Source: an uncultured bacterium (GTDB taxonomy: Bacteria; Actinomycetota; Coriobacteriia; Coriobacteriales; Eggerthellaceae). Taken from it: DNA of 24,750 nucleotides. The DNA lies in assembly GCA_905214325.1 (NCBI GenBank), contig CAJMLT010000023.1:1-24750 (forward strand). Reading direction: 5' to 3'. Shown here one piece after another: positions 1 through 9,600 of the stretch (within the stretch, counting starts at the first letter, position 1; each line of letters opens with the position of its first letter). The translations under genes and the position numbers were made by a program. The notes beneath the pieces were generated by a model. That model was not told the origin of the DNA. It saw only the letters and a list, made by a program, of their open reading frames with translations, and did not search any database.

Positions 1-1194
1 CCGTGGTCAAGCTGGTGCCACTGGTAGACTCTCTTAGGAATGCGATCTTAGACGTATCGATATCCATAGAGGGACGTACACCGTAAGAGCCTGCTGTGAG
101 GGTAGAGCCGATGATGGGAGTATCTTTCGCATAAAACTTAGACAAGCCATAGACGCTTCGTGTTTCTATGTAGCCTTGTACCGTGATGGTAGAAGATGCT
201 CGAGCAAAGCCTATCCATGACGAGGAAGAGGCAGCGAAGTTACTCGGATCTACCAGTTGGTGTTGCCAGAACTGAAAGCAATACATGCATACCGTACCGG
301 CAGGGATGACATCTCCCGGCTTTGCTTGAACGATACGGTTGTTCTTAACGTAGGCAAAGATTCTATTACCACCATCGAGGTACATGTTTCTGATGGTGGT
401 TGAGGCATAGGGGCGTCCTCCTGCATCGACTCCTGAGCTTTTAAGGTTGAAGTTGTTGTAGAAGGTATCTCCATTGTTAATGAACTGAGCAGAGGTTCTA
501 TACTCATCGAGGCAAACGGTGGTAGCACGATCCAAGTCCCAGCTACCTCCGGCACTTGCCGTGTAGTTATTCAAGTTGTAGTTCTGTGACCATGCGTAGG
601 GTCCTTTTGCTACAAGAGTGTCATCATATTGGGAGCCGTTAAGCTCTCCCGATACCCTCAGGTCATTGGATGAGGTAGTGTTGTTGGTATTGGCATAGGC
701 TTGCCAGGAAAAGGGGCTGGATGATCCTGAATCGCTTAACCAGTATCCCTTGTCACTCGAGGGAAGCACGCTTCTCCATGAGTTGAGATCGGATACGGAA
801 GGAATACTCACGTTGGAGAGTGCTCCTACCGCCGCATCACTTCCGTATTGGTTGGTGGTGAAGGAGTTCTTTGTTGAGGTGATGTTTCCTGCAGTAACCG
901 CACTGCTGGTGGTATCGGCCATGAGTTTGCCGCTATTGTTTACGGCGGTGGCTGTTTTGTTGTTTAAGGAAAGTCTTGCACCCTGATAGATTGATACATC
1001 GTTGAAAGAAGGTGCGTCAGCGGCATAGGCTGCTTGGGTGGAGGGAGATGATACGAGGGGAATAAGAGTTATTACCAGTATGAGTGCCAGTACTATACGG
1101 AAGGCTTTAGAGAGATGCCCCCCCCCCCGAAGATGGTATTCAGCAGGGGTGAGTCTACCCTACCGTCCATCGCGCTGGTGCGGTAATCGTTCAT
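1..1194 (-). CDS. Secreted Asn/Ser/Thr-rich surface protein, probably phase-variable; 3' end outside the window
   Basis: I do not recognise the family. On the minus strand one frame stays open from the G tract at 1118-1128 to the left edge. It begins with basic residues, a hydrophobic core (IVLALILVITLIPLV) and a signal-peptidase-like site (QAAYA/ADAP), followed by about 340 residues rich in Asn, Ser, Thr, Gly and Tyr, typical of an exported adhesin-like protein. That frame has no start codon of its own: a TAG stop lies upstream of the tract with no ATG, GTG or TTG between. The nearest plausible start is ATG at 1194, with AAGGA nine to ten bases upstream. It encodes 22 codons up to the tract, and with 11 G it then runs into TAG at 1093-1095 after 33 residues. 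Twelve or nine G would join start and signal peptide. As printed, the gene is therefore off, a frameshifted pseudogene, or miscalled at the homopolymer. Base use is more AT-rich than in the genes at 1.7-9.7 kb. Confidence 0.6.
1118..1128. repeat. 11-base homopolymer (C on plus strand, G on coding strand)
   Basis: Eleven identical bases sit inside the 5' coding region of the surface-protein gene, between codon 22 from the ATG at 1194 and the signal-peptide codons. Such tracts gain or lose bases by slipped-strand mispairing, and here the length sets whether the two parts are in frame. Confidence 0.9.
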
Positions 1195-1350
1195 GGTGTC
1201 GTATCCTTCGCTCTCAGTTCCAACGAACTCGCACGCCTGCAGGTAAGACCTACGAGTTCTCGATCAGCAAGACACCCTACACCACCCTGTGCATCAAAAG
1301 CGTATCAGGGACGAAAGCGTTCCCGTCGCGCCCCTTCTGGTTCACCAACG

Positions 1351-1386
1351 AAAAAAATCAGGCCGAAGATTTCCTTCGGCCTGATT
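1351..1386 (-). terminator. Rho-independent terminator of the DUF5679 gene
   Basis: A perfect 13-bp stem (1356-1368 with 1374-1386) and a 5-base loop are followed, in the minus-strand transcript, by a run of seven T (1357-1351, the first two within the stem). It lies 77 bases beyond the stop of the zinc-ribbon gene and separates it from the surface-protein gene. Confidence 0.85.
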
Positions 1387-1463
1387 ACCTCTATCCCCTG
1401 CAAGCAGGGAATAGTTTCTTTTTTCAAAACAGAGACTTCGAGTGCGCCCCTGAAAACTCTTCT

Positions 1464-1616
1464 CTATTTTTTGACGCCACCGATGAGAGACATCTTGGTG
1501 CCGCAGTCCGGACAGGTGCCCTTGGTGATAACACGTCCGTTTTTGGTGACGCCTTCCTGAGGGTCTACCATTTCCTTCTTTGCCTTGCACTTCACGCAAT
1601 AAGCGACGACTGCCAT
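1464..1616 (-). CDS. DUF5679 family small zinc-ribbon protein, 50 aa
   Basis: The reading frame MAVVAYCVKCKAKKEM... to ...SLIGGVKK encodes 50 residues. Two CxxC pairs (C7/C10 and C35/C38), about 25 residues apart, form a zinc ribbon. The spacing, and the conserved stretch between them that includes GVTKNGR and TKGTCPDCGTKM, fit the DUF5679 family, which is known mainly from actinobacteria and has no established role. The start ATG at 1616 has GAGG five bases upstream. The gene stands alone: a weak -10-like TACAAT lies at 1679-1684 (minus strand), and a strong terminator follows at 1351-1386. A nucleic-acid or protein-binding role is possible from the zinc ribbon but is inference only. Confidence 0.85.
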   Translation of the reverse strand: MAVVAYCVKCKAKKEMVDPQEGVTKNGRVITKGTCPDCGTKMSLIGGVKK

Positions 1617-1725
1617 AACGACCTCTTTCCTTTCGATTGAGCTATCCCAGATAGCAGGCCTACAAAAACAGCTCGTTCATTGTACCGATGTTATAAGCAT
1701 TTTACCAGTTCAAAGAAAGTTTTCC

Positions 1726-4700
1726 CTAAATGCTCTTCAAAATCGATAAAACGAACCGAGAATTGTCCTGAAGGGTTGTTTCGTCGAGATTTTCCAGAAT
1801 GTCGCCCTCTTCGGCGAACAGCGCCGTGGCACCCTTGTCCATGCCGGCAAGCGTCATAGCCTGATACCCTTTGCGCATGGCCACCGCGGCAGGTGTTTCA
1901 CGACTGTTCAAGGTTCCCGTTGCATACGACACCCGAGCCCTGTCACTTGCCTGACGCAAGAAACGCCTCATGCGCGAAGAAGCCGCTTTGGAGCGATACG
2001 TTCCTTCCTTTTCGAGGAAGGTCAGACGACCCGCTCCCAATGCTTCGAGATTGATGATGATGGCTCCCTTGAGTTCGTCTTGATGTTCGTCCAAGAACGC
2101 CTTCATACCGGAATTGAGGGACAGTTCGGCACCCAGCGCAACGAACCACACTTCGGTGTCGATGTCGGGGTGACGGAAGTTCTGCAAGCGGCGCAATTCA
2201 TGATTGATTTCTTCGGCGGGATTGGGCTCATAGGCGGGCAGGGGCATATCGTCGAGGGCCACCGCGTCCGATGTCATGGTGTCCTCGTCGAATTCATCTT
2301 CGAAATAATCTTCGGCTTCGGTATCCACGTCCTTGGTGCCCCGACGCAGACGGCCGAGTGAGAAGGCGCCACCGTTCCAACCACGCGGATTGTCGAAGGA
2401 GTCGTCCGAATAATCAACATCGACGAAAAGATCCTCTGCGGGAGGAGCATCGTCTTCTTCACGGAAGCTTTCCCAACTGCCACGGGCCTTGCCAACGCTA
2501 CGGGCATCGTAGTTTTCGTCCGCACCGACCCATTCACCCACCGTGGGCTCGGGGGCGTTTTTCTTCTTTTTGGAACGGAAACGTCCGAACAGACGACCTG
2601 CACGGGACGTGGGCATATCCACATAACCCGGACCGGCGAATGCGCCCGTTTGAGTGTATTCCTCTTCGTAGGCCGAATCGTCGGCATCGTCAACATAGAT
2701 TTCATCGGGGGCGACATCGGCTACCAATTCATCCCCGACCGGGGCGAACGCACCGGTTCCTCCCACGGTGGAAAACGATCCCGTGGCTGAAACGGTTGCC
2801 ATGTCGGATTGGGGAGCTGCCGAAAGCGGGGGCAGATCGAGTCCGAAGGAATCCACCGGTTCGGCGGATTGCGCGTCTTGGGAAGCCGGAATTGCCACGT
2901 CGATACGGGGCAGCATGTTGGAGAGCAACGACTTCGTTCCCGACTGCGTGGACTCGGTGGAGTCCGCCATGGGAGCACGCTGCTTGGTTTCTTCGGTGGA
3001 CGCTACGGGGTGAGACACGACGTCGGGCAAAACGATGACTTGCCTTTCGGGCGTTGCGGACGCGGACGGCTCTTCCCCAAGGGGCCCGGTCAGCGACGGC
3101 AGGGAAGCCGCCAGATCTTCCATACCCATGATGGGAGACACGGGGGGAGCCACAACGGGCGGGCGCTGTTGATCGGCGGGGGCAGCGGGTGGGTTTTGAG
3201 TCACTTCGCGTTTGGAAACCACCGGTGCGATAACGGGTTCTTCGGAACGGGGAGGCTCCACGCTTGCCGGTTCATCGACAACGTCCTCACGGATGGCTTC
3301 CTTGATTTCGTCCAGACGGACGGGACGCGTTGCTTCGTCGTTTTGAGCATCGGCCGTATCGGGTACGAACTGTTCACGGGAGAACCGATCGACGATAGGG
3401 GTCACCGGGGCCGGAGCAGGTTCTTCGATCTGCTCCTCCTTGTTGATGAACGCCGACACGTCGATAGGAGATATGGCTGCGGTTTTACCGGCAGCGGCCA
3501 CGGCGGAATCTTCACCCGCGTTCTCTTCGGAACGAAGCGGCGTGGACGGCGATACCGACGGGACTGCTTCGTCTGCCGCCGCCGAAGCGTCCGCAACCGA
3601 AACGATGACGGCATCACGTGAAACATCGTCGCCTGAAGCGGGTTGCTCGACTGCGGGGGCAACGGAAGCCGGCGGTTGCGGGGCTTGCTGCATGTTGTCC
3701 AACAACGATTGCGTGGTGGAGGAAATCTGCGGGGCGGGTGTCGCCTCGATTTCATCACGCAACGCGGCCAGACGGGCTTCGAGTTCGGTTTGCGGCACCT
3801 GTGGTGTCTGAGAAACCGCCCCTTCCCCTTCGGGATGCTGCGCCGCCTGAGCCAAAGCGGAAGCCAGTGAAGGAGCACTACCGCTTTGAAGCGAAGCGTC
3901 TGTCATCTGCGCGGCAACCGTATCGGCGAAGCGGGAACGGGAGACATGTTGGTTCTGGGTGAGTTCGGGCTTGTTGGCGTGAGCCTTCTGCTGAGCGGCC
4001 CTCGCCCATGCCGGCGTTTTATCCACCGAAGAGGAAACGCCCGTCGATCCGGAGAAAAGAGCCTCGGGTGTTTCACGCACGAACGATTCGGGGCTCGGCG
4101 ATGGTTCCACCGGCTCGGCAGGAGCGGCGGGGCGAGTTTCCACGTCCACATCCGCCGCGAAGGGTGCCGGCGCTGCCGTGGTGTCGGCGGGAATATCACG
4201 GATGGGCAACACGGGTGTTTCGCCCACTTCGAAATGAACGCTGGTGGCTTCGGGAGTGTCCTGCGTTCCCCCACCCTGCACCAAGCGGGAGGAGATATCG
4301 GCCACGGGTACCTTGTCGGCGACGGGCTTGCCGGTCAAAGCGGCGATGGCCGCCTTGGCGGCAGCCAGAGATTCCTTCGGAGACGATTGGCGCTCGTCCG
4401 TTTCATATTCGACCGTGGCATCTTCGGGGATGACCCCCGCTTCGCGGGCCGCCTGTTCACCATGAACCTGCACACCATCGCGATCGGCACGTTGCTCGGT
4501 TTCATCGATACTGACCAAACCGTTTCCGACGGTGCGGGCAACATCGAGCATCACCGAAACACCGGCGGCATTGTTGTTGGCCGCCTGATTGTAGGACGCG
4601 AACCGATGGAGAATGATCCCCACCAAAGGGAGCGCCATAAGCACCAAGGTTATGATGATCAAAACGTTGAACACAACCGGAATGACGCCGGTTGCATTGA

Positions 4701-5247
4701 GGAAGAACACGGTACGTATCAGAAGAAAAAGCGGAGAAGCGATAAGGGCCCCGAACGTGATCCACTGCAGAATATGCAGATTGTTCTTCAAGGGACCACG
4801 GTATTCGCTCATCATTTTCGCGCTATCGTAATTGGCGACGAGGATCACCTTGCGGCGCTTACCCACAACACCGACGGGAGCCGGTTTGTACTTGGCAACG
4901 ACATTCTGGCTTACTCCCCCACGCAGAAAACGTGATATGACCGGCTTTTCGAACACCTCACAGGCAAAAAGGGCGGCGGCGATGAAACCGAGTATGAAGG
5001 CGGGCACGGCAACCACGGGAAAGATAAGAGCGGCGAGAGCACAGATGAAAGAGACGCCGAAACAGATGAGCTTGACGATATCCGCATTGGGAACACAGTT
5101 GAAATCCTCGATAACCGTTGCGAATCCCGCCCGTTTTTGAAGCTCATCGGCGATATAGAGGGCGGCCTGCTGCTCTTCTTCCGTTCCTGCAGGTCGTGGC
5201 CCTATTTCCTGAGAAAGATGAGCGATGTCGTCCATGATTCCAGCCAT
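1726..5247 (-). CDS. Membrane protein with split, apparently degenerate M28-like peptidase fold and a ~760-residue disordered insert
   Basis: This is an 1173-residue protein. Residues 1-50 (IGPRPAGTEEEQQAA) resemble the start of M28 zinc aminopeptidases. Hydrophobic segments lie at about 57-100 and 158-212. The M28 core pieces follow: VANYDSAK (139-141 NYD in place of HxD), NNNAAG (224-229 in place of DNAxG), VALGAELSL (E1041 kept, the second Glu replaced by Leu), INLEALG (E1068) and SRETPA (1115-1120 in place of the usual SDHxPF). From about 245 to 1005 the chain is low-complexity, rich in Pro, Ala, Glu, Ser and Val, and later acidic. Most metal ligands therefore appear substituted, so I infer a pseudopeptidase or a scaffold anchored in the membrane, with the insert probably cytoplasmic. 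ATG at 5247 is preceded by GAAAGG seven bases upstream; a second ATG four codons on is less likely. A candidate promoter sits at 5302-5330. Confidence 0.6.
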   Translation of the reverse strand: MAGIMDDIAHLSQEIGPRPAGTEEEQQAALYIADELQKRAGFATVIEDFNCVPNADIVKLICFGVSFICALAALIFPVVAVPAFILGFIAAALFACEVFEKPVISRFLRGGVSQNVVAKYKPAPVGVVGKRRKVILVANYDSAKMMSEYRGPLKNNLHILQWITFGALIASPLFLLIRTVFFLNATGVIPVVFNVLIIITLVLMALPLVGIILHRFASYNQAANNNAAGVSVMLDVARTVGNGLVSIDETEQRADRDGVQVHGEQAAREAGVIPEDATVEYETDERQSSPKESLAAAKAAIAALTGKPVADKVPVADISSRLVQGGGTQDTPEATSVHFEVGETPVLPIRDIPADTTAAPAPFAADVDVETRPAAPAEPVEPSPSPESFVRETPEALFSGSTGVSSSVDKTPAWARAAQQKAHANKPELTQNQHVSRSRFADTVAAQMTDASLQSGSAPSLASALAQAAQHPEGEGAVSQTPQVPQTELEARLAALRDEIEATPAPQISSTTQSLLDNMQQAPQPPASVAPAVEQPASGDDVSRDAVIVSVADASAAADEAVPSVSPSTPLRSEENAGEDSAVAAAGKTAAISPIDVSAFINKEEQIEEPAPAPVTPIVDRFSREQFVPDTADAQNDEATRPVRLDEIKEAIREDVVDEPASVEPPRSEEPVIAPVVSKREVTQNPPAAPADQQRPPVVAPPVSPIMGMEDLAASLPSLTGPLGEEPSASATPERQVIVLPDVVSHPVASTEETKQRAPMADSTESTQSGTKSLLSNMLPRIDVAIPASQDAQSAEPVDSFGLDLPPLSAAPQSDMATVSATGSFSTVGGTGAFAPVGDELVADVAPDEIYVDDADDSAYEEEYTQTGAFAGPGYVDMPTSRAGRLFGRFRSKKKKNAPEPTVGEWVGADENYDARSVGKARGSWESFREEDDAPPAEDLFVDVDYSDDSFDNPRGWNGGAFSLGRLRRGTKDVDTEAEDYFEDEFDEDTMTSDAVALDDMPLPAYEPNPAEEINHELRRLQNFRHPDIDTEVWFVALGAELSLNSGMKAFLDEHQDELKGAIIINLEALGAGRLTFLEKEGTYRSKAASSRMRRFLRQASDRARVSYATGTLNSRETPAAVAMRKGYQAMTLAGMDKGATALFAEEGDILENLDETTLQDNSRFVLSILKSI

Positions 5248-5301
5248 AAATCGACCTTTCGTTAACGAAAATTAACAACGCGCTATGCATATACGCTCTT
5301 G

Positions 5302-5330
5302 AGTATACGCTATTCACAAGTTCATCCCAA
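5302..5330 (-). promoter_or_regulatory. Candidate promoter for the M28-like gene
   Basis: On the minus strand TTGGGA (5330-5325), a 17-base spacer and TATACT (5307-5302) lie about 55 bases before the ATG at 5247. The 164-base gap here shows no other clear element. Confidence 0.4.
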
Positions 5331-5411
5331 ATAAACGAACCACGCCTCCACTTTTTATGCAATCGACGAGAATGCCGTCTCCCTGCATTTTCCAAGGGGT
5401 ACCGCGGTGCT

Positions 5412-6635
5412 CTACGTTGCCGTACCCAAGTAGGTTCTCAAGTACGAATCGCTTGTGCCCACATCGTTGCGGATACGGTTGTAATCTTCGTCGAGTTTCG
5501 CCGTAGTCGCGGTGTAGGCATCGACCACCGGTTGGTTGAAAGACGCGGGAAGGGCTTTGGCCATTTCGACCGCAGCGGCATCGGCGGCATTGTATTTGTT
5601 GTTGTTATCCTCGGCGGTTTGCCTGTCCTGCACGAGAATGGCCGCGTTGGAAGCCAAGGCGTAGTCGGTCGCTTCGATGCAGGTAGTCAGGTATGCGCGG
5701 GAAGCGGCAAGATCGGCTGACGGATACAAGGTGGCCACCTTGTCCAGGTTATCCCGCGCCGAAACGAGTTTCGTCCGGGCATCGGTGGTGTAGCGGGTGG
5801 AGGTGTTCACGTTGTCTTCGGTGGTGGTCGACACCACCTTGGCCGCCTCGCTCATAAGGGTGTTGGCTTCAAGCGACCATGCCCAAGCCTGGTCCATCAG
5901 GTCGACGGCCTGCTTGGCCACCCGGTCGTTTTCGAGCTTCTTCCGAGCCGAATCCAACAGAGACTCGCGTGCCGATATGGCGTTGAGCGCACGTTCGGCC
6001 GCTTCCTTGTCGGTAGGCGCGTTGTCCAATTCCTCACTGGCACGCTGCGCGTATTCACGTGCGGAAACCAGCTGCTCTTGCGCTTCGGGGATCTGGGACA
6101 TCAGTGTTTCAATGGTGGTAAGGGTTCCATCATCGAAGGGACGGTTGAAGAATTCATCAATGGCGACGAGGGTCTTGTCGCTTTGCTCGATGTAGTCACA
6201 GGAACGCTGGAGAAGCTCCACGCTTCCCATTTGACGCTCGTGTTCCTTATAGAAGTAATAACCGCCGGCGGTAAGGGCACCGGCACAAAACACCACGATG
6301 ACGGCGATGCTGACGATACGACGGAAACGTCGTCTGTGCTGGCGGCGTTGTATTTCGAGATGGGATTCGGCAGTCAATACCGATGAGGACGTATCCGCGC
6401 CCGATATAAGCGGGTCGGCTACTCCGGCAACACCCAAAGGTGATGCGGCATCCTTGTTCTTACGGGAAAAAAGGCGCGCGAAGAAGCCGGGCTTCTTCTC
6501 TTCGTGCGACGAAGCCTTCTGCTCAAGCACGTTGAAGGAGAGCTCATGGGGTTTTCCCTGAGAGAATTCGATAATGTGAAGTGATTCTTCCTCATGACGT
6601 CTCAGGGTGGATTTTTTAGGCTTCTGCTTGGCCAT
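5412..6635 (-). CDS. Single-pass membrane protein with helical extracytoplasmic domain, unknown function
   Basis: The product has 407 residues and I do not recognise a family. A Lys/Arg/Glu-rich cytoplasmic N-terminus (about 1-105, ending in RRQHRRRFRR) precedes one clear transmembrane segment at about 107-128. The remaining 280 residues are Ala-, Glu-, Asp- and Thr-rich with few Gly or Pro, consistent with long helices or coiled coil outside the membrane (inside-positive rule). Its ATG lies within the end of dinG, overlapping it by 20 bases, with GGAAGAG just upstream, so it is probably translated from the dinG message by coupling. No active-site motif is visible. A cell-envelope scaffold or sensor role would be a guess. 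Confidence 0.7.
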   Translation of the reverse strand: MAKQKPKKSTLRRHEEESLHIIEFSQGKPHELSFNVLEQKASSHEEKKPGFFARLFSRKNKDAASPLGVAGVADPLISGADTSSSVLTAESHLEIQRRQHRRRFRRIVSIAVIVVFCAGALTAGGYYFYKEHERQMGSVELLQRSCDYIEQSDKTLVAIDEFFNRPFDDGTLTTIETLMSQIPEAQEQLVSAREYAQRASEELDNAPTDKEAAERALNAISARESLLDSARKKLENDRVAKQAVDLMDQAWAWSLEANTLMSEAAKVVSTTTEDNVNTSTRYTTDARTKLVSARDNLDKVATLYPSADLAASRAYLTTCIEATDYALASNAAILVQDRQTAEDNNNKYNAADAAAVEMAKALPASFNQPVVDAYTATTAKLDEDYNRIRNDVGTSDSYLRTYLGTAT

Positions 6636-9600
6636 CCGCTCTTCCGTTTGCTACTTCCCGCACGATATCGTCACGGGGAATGAGGGCGATATTACGACTG
6701 GGTAGGGAATTCAAGAACTTCTTCCCATAGTACTTTGTAATCAAGCGCTTGTCTGCCAACACAACGAAGCCCTTGTCCGTTGCCTTTCTGATCAGACGCC
6801 CCGTGGCTTGCTTGATGTCTATGACCGCCGCCGGAAGGGAGTAATGCGCCCAAGCGCGGTCGTCGATCAGATTACGCTCGCAGGAAAGAGGGTCGGTGGG
6901 TAAACCGAACGGCAATTTGGGAATGATGACACCTTTCAGCGTGGCGCCGGGAGCATCGAAGCCCTCCCAAAAGCTTTTGAGGGCGAACAGGCTCAGGTGC
7001 TCATCGCGCAGGAAGTCATCACGCAGACCCTTGACCGAAACGCCCCATTTCTGACACACCAAGCGCAAATCATCGTTTTTGATCGCAGGGTTGACCACGT
7101 CGAAACACTTTTCCATCTCACGGCGGTTGGTGAACAGGGTGAGTAGGGAGCCACCCTGAGCGCAATGCAGGTCGATGAGAAAACTTTGCAGAGCATCGAG
7201 ATAAGCCGGGTCCTGGGGTTCGGGCATATCGTTCGGCACGTAGATTTTCATGTTGGTATCAAAATCGTAGCTCGAATCAACCTGCAGGAAACGCGCCTGG
7301 GAATCGTCCGTTTCATTGAGGCCCATCGCCCGTTCGAACGAATCGAAACGATTGTCAACCGACAGGGTGGCCGAAGTGTAGATCACGCTGTTCGTTTCCT
7401 GATACAGCGTTTCGGCAAGATTCTGCCCCACGTTGAGAGGTTGCACGCTGAACACATCGTTGAGGCGATCCTTGGTACGGCTCAGACGAACGGAATAGAC
7501 GCTGTTTTCCTTATGCAGGAAAAACACCTGCTCCAAAGCGTCGTAGATTTCCCGTAATTCCAGCGCGACAAGAGCCACCTCGCGCTGTTCGCTCGAAGTG
7601 ACTTCGATGGATTCGAAATAGGCCACGATGTCACGCGCTGCACGAATCAGTTTTTCCAACGTATCGTAGAGCGCTTTCGCACAGGAACGCACCCCGGCGA
7701 ACGTGGCGCTTTCGCGGATATCGTCATTGAGCCACAAATCGAAGTATTCGTATCCACGGCCTTTTGATTTGGGGTCGAAATACAGCAGGTCCTTCACGCT
7801 GAGACAGAATTCTTCGGCGGCGATGGCGAAAGCCCCCGATGCCGTCTTGGCTTTGGAGGTCATCGTATCGAAAAGCGTTTTGGACTCCGCATTGACCGGC
7901 GCGCTGCGTTCGGCACGAAGGAATACGTTGGTTTTGGCGGAATCGGAGGAAACGCGGCGGATGACCGACTGCAACGTGTCCGATTTCAGTTCCGTCGAAA
8001 AAGCGCGGCGCGCCTCTGTTTCGGCACCGTGGGCCTCGTCGACGGCCCAGTACCGGATGGGAGGCAGAAGTCCTCCTTCGAAGCGCATATCCCAGAACAG
8101 CAAAGAATGATTGGTAACCACGACATCGCAACGCTGAGCCTGTTCACGCGCACCGTGCACGAAGCAGGAGCGACCGAAGAACGGGCATTTCCGGCGGAGA
8201 CATTCGCTACTCGTCGACGTGATGCTGTAACGAGGGAGGGCACGGAAATCTATTTTGAGAGCATCCATATCATCGAAATCGGTCTGATCGATGAAGGACA
8301 GAACGCTTGCAAGCGCAGGAGCCTGATGGGTTTCCTGATTGTTGTAGGTGACCACATGGGGGCCTTGCTTCACCGCCCTCTCCACCTTGCGGTTACAAAG
8401 ATAATGTTTGAATCCCTTGAGGGGAGCATAGGTGATTCCGAGAGCGCTTGACAGAAGAGGCAATTCCTTGTTGATGAGCTGGTCGAGAAGCGCGTTGGTC
8501 TTCGTGGCAACCCCCACCGTCATCTTATTTTTCTGAGCAGCATAAGCGAGAGGAACCAGATAGGCCATCGACTTGCCGACGCCGGTACCCGCTTCGACGG
8601 CCAGATTGTAGCTTTGGCTGATTGCATCGTGGATGGCGAGTGCCATTTCCTTCTGTTCTTCGCGTGTCTCGTAATCCTCATAGAGTCGGCCGACAACGCC
8701 GTCGGGGGAAAAGGCCTGGGCAATGTTTTCCCGGTCGACGAATTCAAGCTGCACCAACGCTTCTTCAACGGCTTCGGGCAGTTCATCACGTGAAACATCA
8801 CCGGGTTGGTCCTCGGCGGACGGGGAGGCGGTTGCCTGGTCGGCGGCATCCGTCGCAACCGGCTGGAAAACATCGCGGCGTATATCGTCTAAGATTCCCG
8901 CCACGGCAGCCTTACGCGAAGAGCGCAGATCATACAGAGGAGCATCGGCGTCGGAGAGCTTTTGGAACACATATACCGTATTCCATTCATCGACGCTTGC
9001 CGATTGAGCGATCCATGCCCGCAGATCAGCCGGCATACAGGCAACGGCGGCAAGCAGAATGCGATAAACCATGCAGGTGGCAGCCACATCGTCATCGGCC
9101 CGATGCGTGGACTCCGGGCCACCGAAAGCGCGAACGAGATCAAGAAGACGGTGGGAATTGAAACGGGGAAGAGCGATCCGCGCAAGATCGAGCGAATCGA
9201 TCCAGAGGTTTTTCTTCAGGACCTCCCCTGCAGGATGTTTCGTGACGAACGTTCTATCGAAGTTGGCGTTATGCGCCACCAAATCGGATGACCCCACGAA
9301 TTCGACCAACTTTTCCAACGCTTCGGCGGGCGACGGTGCGTCCGCGACATCGACATCATGGATGTCGGTCAGGTATTCGACCGTCTCCGGAATGGGTTGG
9401 CCCGGCTTGACGAAGGTGACATACCATTCCGTTATCTCGCCATGGCGCATGCGGGCGGCGGCGATTTGAATGAGTTCGTCATGATTGAACGAAAAGCCCG
9501 TTGTTTCCGTATCGATGATGACGACATCTTCATCCAAGATGCCGAAATCGGTATCACGCGCGTTGTCGGCAAGCTTGCCATAACGCTCGAGTATGCGTGA

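Noticed and set aside
1038..1640. Open plus-strand frame with a protein-like stretch (AGKTYEFSISKTPYTTL) near 1241-1350
   Set aside because: The frame runs through the homopolymer, a terminator and the zinc-ribbon gene on the other strand. Only about 35 codons look protein-like, which is too little to call a gene; at most a remnant.
1641..1655. Hairpin GCTATC-CCA-GATAGC upstream of the zinc-ribbon gene
   Set aside because: Six base pairs with a 3-base loop and no T run; too weak to call a regulatory element.
1894..4077. parS half-sites TGTTTCACG at 1894-1902 and 4069-4077
   Set aside because: The second half does not match, so these are expected by chance and are unlikely to bind ParB.
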